A DNA stretch of 14,598 bases, from contig PWMO01000149.1 in assembly GCA_003558175.1 (NCBI GenBank), forward strand, positions 1 through 14,598, in the 5' to 3' direction. The stretch is from Spirochaetaceae bacterium. GTDB taxonomy: Bacteria > Spirochaetota > Spirochaetia > DSM-27196 > PWMO01. The notes under the pieces were generated by a model, which was not told the origin of the DNA, did not search any database, and worked only from the letters and a program-made list of their open reading frames with translations. The position numbers and the translations under genes were made by a program. This document shows, piece by piece, positions 13,649 through 14,598 of the stretch (within the stretch, counting starts at the first letter, position 1; every line of letters starts with the position of its first letter).

Positions 13649-13681
13649 ACTATAGCACCGATCGGACAGCTTCGGTATAGT
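13649..13681. promoter_or_regulatory. Symmetric divergent promoter candidate
   Basis: Two outward-facing TATAGT hexamers lie here. One is on the minus strand at 13654-13649, preceded by TGC, so it resembles an extended -10. The other is on the plus strand at 13676-13681. Both match the -10 consensus at five of six. Together with ACCGA (13657-13661) and TCGGT (13672-13676) they form an inverted repeat whose centre contains the palindrome CCGATCGG (13658-13665). The minus-strand element would give a leader of about 14 bases to the ATG at 13629. The plus-strand element would give about 58 bases to the ATG at 13746. The -35 regions overlap face to face and are poor matches. Confidence 0.4.
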
Positions 13682-13745
13682 CGGAATGTGGCTCTGCACT
13701 ATCCCCGGCGAACAACCACCAAGCACCTGACCGAGTGAGGCCTGT

Positions 13746-14522
13746 ATGTTTCTGTTTTGTGTCAAGAAGGCGTTTTTCGATTTCTGGGACAACTTCATTC
13801 CTGCAATCCTGGCCAACCTTGGATTCATTGTGGTACTTGCACTGCCGACGCTGGGCCCGTCATCGCTGCACTCGGTGTCGCCGTTCGCCGGCTTGATGAC
13901 CTTTGTCGCGGGGGTTCTGTTGCTGTTTGTCTATACCGGCTGCATCTCGATGGTAGCCCGTGACATCGTGATGTACCGCTCACCAGGTTGGGAAGACCTG
14001 CCGCACTACCTGCGCGAAGTGTGGCGCCCATCGCTGGCGCTCGGCGGGATCTTCCTGCTGCACGCCCTGCTCCTTTCGGTAGCGCTTCCGGTATACGCAA
14101 CCATGGACGCACTGCCGGCGGCGGCCGCGGTTGCGCTTCTGTTCTGGGGCAGTGTCCTCTGGCTGATGGCCAGCCAGTACTTCTTCCCGGTTCGTGCGCA
14201 GCTCGGCGATCGCGTGCCCAAAGTACTGAAGAAATGCTTCATTCTGCTGTTCGACAACGGCGCTTTTACCCTCGGTCTCGCGCTGGGCAGCGTCGGCATC
14301 ATGATGCTGAGCGTATTCACCGCGTTGCTGTTGCCGGGTCCTATGGGCGTTCTGATCTGGCTCAACACCGCCTTCAAACTGCGCCTTCTCAAGTATGACT
14401 ACCTTGAAAAGCACCCCGCTGCCCCGCGCCGCAGACTGCCGTGGGATCAACTGCTCGCTGAAGAACGCGAACGGGTCGGCAAGCGCACGCTGAAGGGCAT
14501 GATATTCCCCTGGCGCGAGTAG
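13746..14522 (+). CDS. Polytopic inner-membrane protein, possibly DUF624/YesL-like
   Basis: 258 residues. The ATG at 13746 is preceded by GAGTGAGG with 5 bases of spacing, a good ribosome binding site. Membrane helices are visible at about 16-36, 46-70, 96-118, 124-146 and 172-196, with a possible sixth at 198-212. The soluble C-terminal tail is basic (HPAAPRRRLPWDQLLAEERE) and ends with KRTLKGMIFPWRE, which reads like a conserved terminal motif. Length, helix spacing and the N-terminal FFDFWDN resemble the DUF624/YesL group of membrane proteins, which are often near transport genes; I hold this loosely. No transporter partner is visible here. It is divergent from the two-helix membrane protein gene across 116 bases. 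Confidence 0.83.
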   Translation: MFLFCVKKAFFDFWDNFIPAILANLGFIVVLALPTLGPSSLHSVSPFAGLMTFVAGVLLLFVYTGCISMVARDIVMYRSPGWEDLPHYLREVWRPSLALGGIFLLHALLLSVALPVYATMDALPAAAAVALLFWGSVLWLMASQYFFPVRAQLGDRVPKVLKKCFILLFDNGAFTLGLALGSVGIMMLSVFTALLLPGPMGVLIWLNTAFKLRLLKYDYLEKHPAAPRRRLPWDQLLAEERERVGKRTLKGMIFPWRE

Positions 14523-14546
14523 GCTGGTGCCTGCGCCGCGCCGCGG

Positions 14547-14598
14547 TTAGACGGACCAGTTACCCAGCTTCGCCAACGGCTCCGCTCTGGTGCCACCG
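14547..14598 (-). CDS. Possible 3' end of a minus-strand gene cut by the window
   Basis: On the minus strand, one frame is open from the right edge to a TAA at 14547-14549 and encodes 16 residues (GGTRAEPLAKLGNWSV). The sequence has ordinary protein character and would make a convergent pair with the gene ending at 14522, leaving a 24-base gap. It is too short to identify or to exclude chance. Confidence 0.3.
   Translation of the reverse strand, partial: GGTRAEPLAKLGNWSV

Overview
The window looks like a chromosomal segment of a free-living, GC-rich spirochaete (Spirochaetales, Spirochaeta/Alkalispirochaeta-like). The main support is a UPF0164-family outer-membrane protein, a family known mainly from treponemes and relatives. 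Further support comes from a large SpoIIE-type phosphatase with extracytoplasmic sensor domains and from several exported proteins of spirochaete type. This placement is inferred from protein character only. I saw no rRNA, tRNA, insertion sequence, prophage or CRISPR array.

Layout, left to right. (1) A minus-strand secreted protein is cut by the left edge (1-410). (2) Divergent from it is a plus-strand protein with a signal peptide, two PEGA repeats, an Ig-like domain and a probable outer-membrane beta-barrel (478-2139). (3) A minus-strand run of four genes spans 2193-11311 (perhaps 11359). In order of transcription it encodes a ~1000-residue exported helical-repeat protein, a 1554-residue membrane sensor with a SpoIIE/PP2C phosphatase, a 344-residue exported protein of unknown function, and a small double-zinc-ribbon protein with a C-terminal membrane anchor. 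The first pair and the last pair overlap by the 4-base ATGA junction, and the middle gap is 82 bases, so this is very likely one operon. (4) Divergent from it is the UPF0164 outer-membrane protein (11475-12725). (5) A minus-strand two-helix membrane protein follows (12832-13629), convergent with the UPF0164 gene and divergent from (6) a plus-strand polytopic membrane protein (13746-14522). (7) The right edge may hold the last 16 codons of another minus-strand gene (14547-14598).

Working together: almost every product is exported or membrane-bound, so the window is an envelope neighbourhood. The centrepiece is the four-gene operon. My inference is that the helical-repeat protein and the beta-propeller/Fn3 ectodomain of the phosphatase sense something outside the inner membrane. 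The signal would cross through a second extracytoplasmic sensor and a HAMP domain to a cytoplasmic serine/threonine phosphatase of the type that acts in partner-switching pathways. No anti-sigma factor or STAS antagonist is encoded nearby, so the target would be elsewhere. The zinc-ribbon protein and the 344-residue protein are co-expressed and unassigned.

Intergenic regions are short. The two long divergent gaps (411-477 and 11360-11474) and the 13630-13745 gap carry -10-like hexamers close to the starts, and the 11360-11474 gap also carries GTCGATC repeats. Convergent gaps hold GC-rich hairpins without obvious U-tracts.
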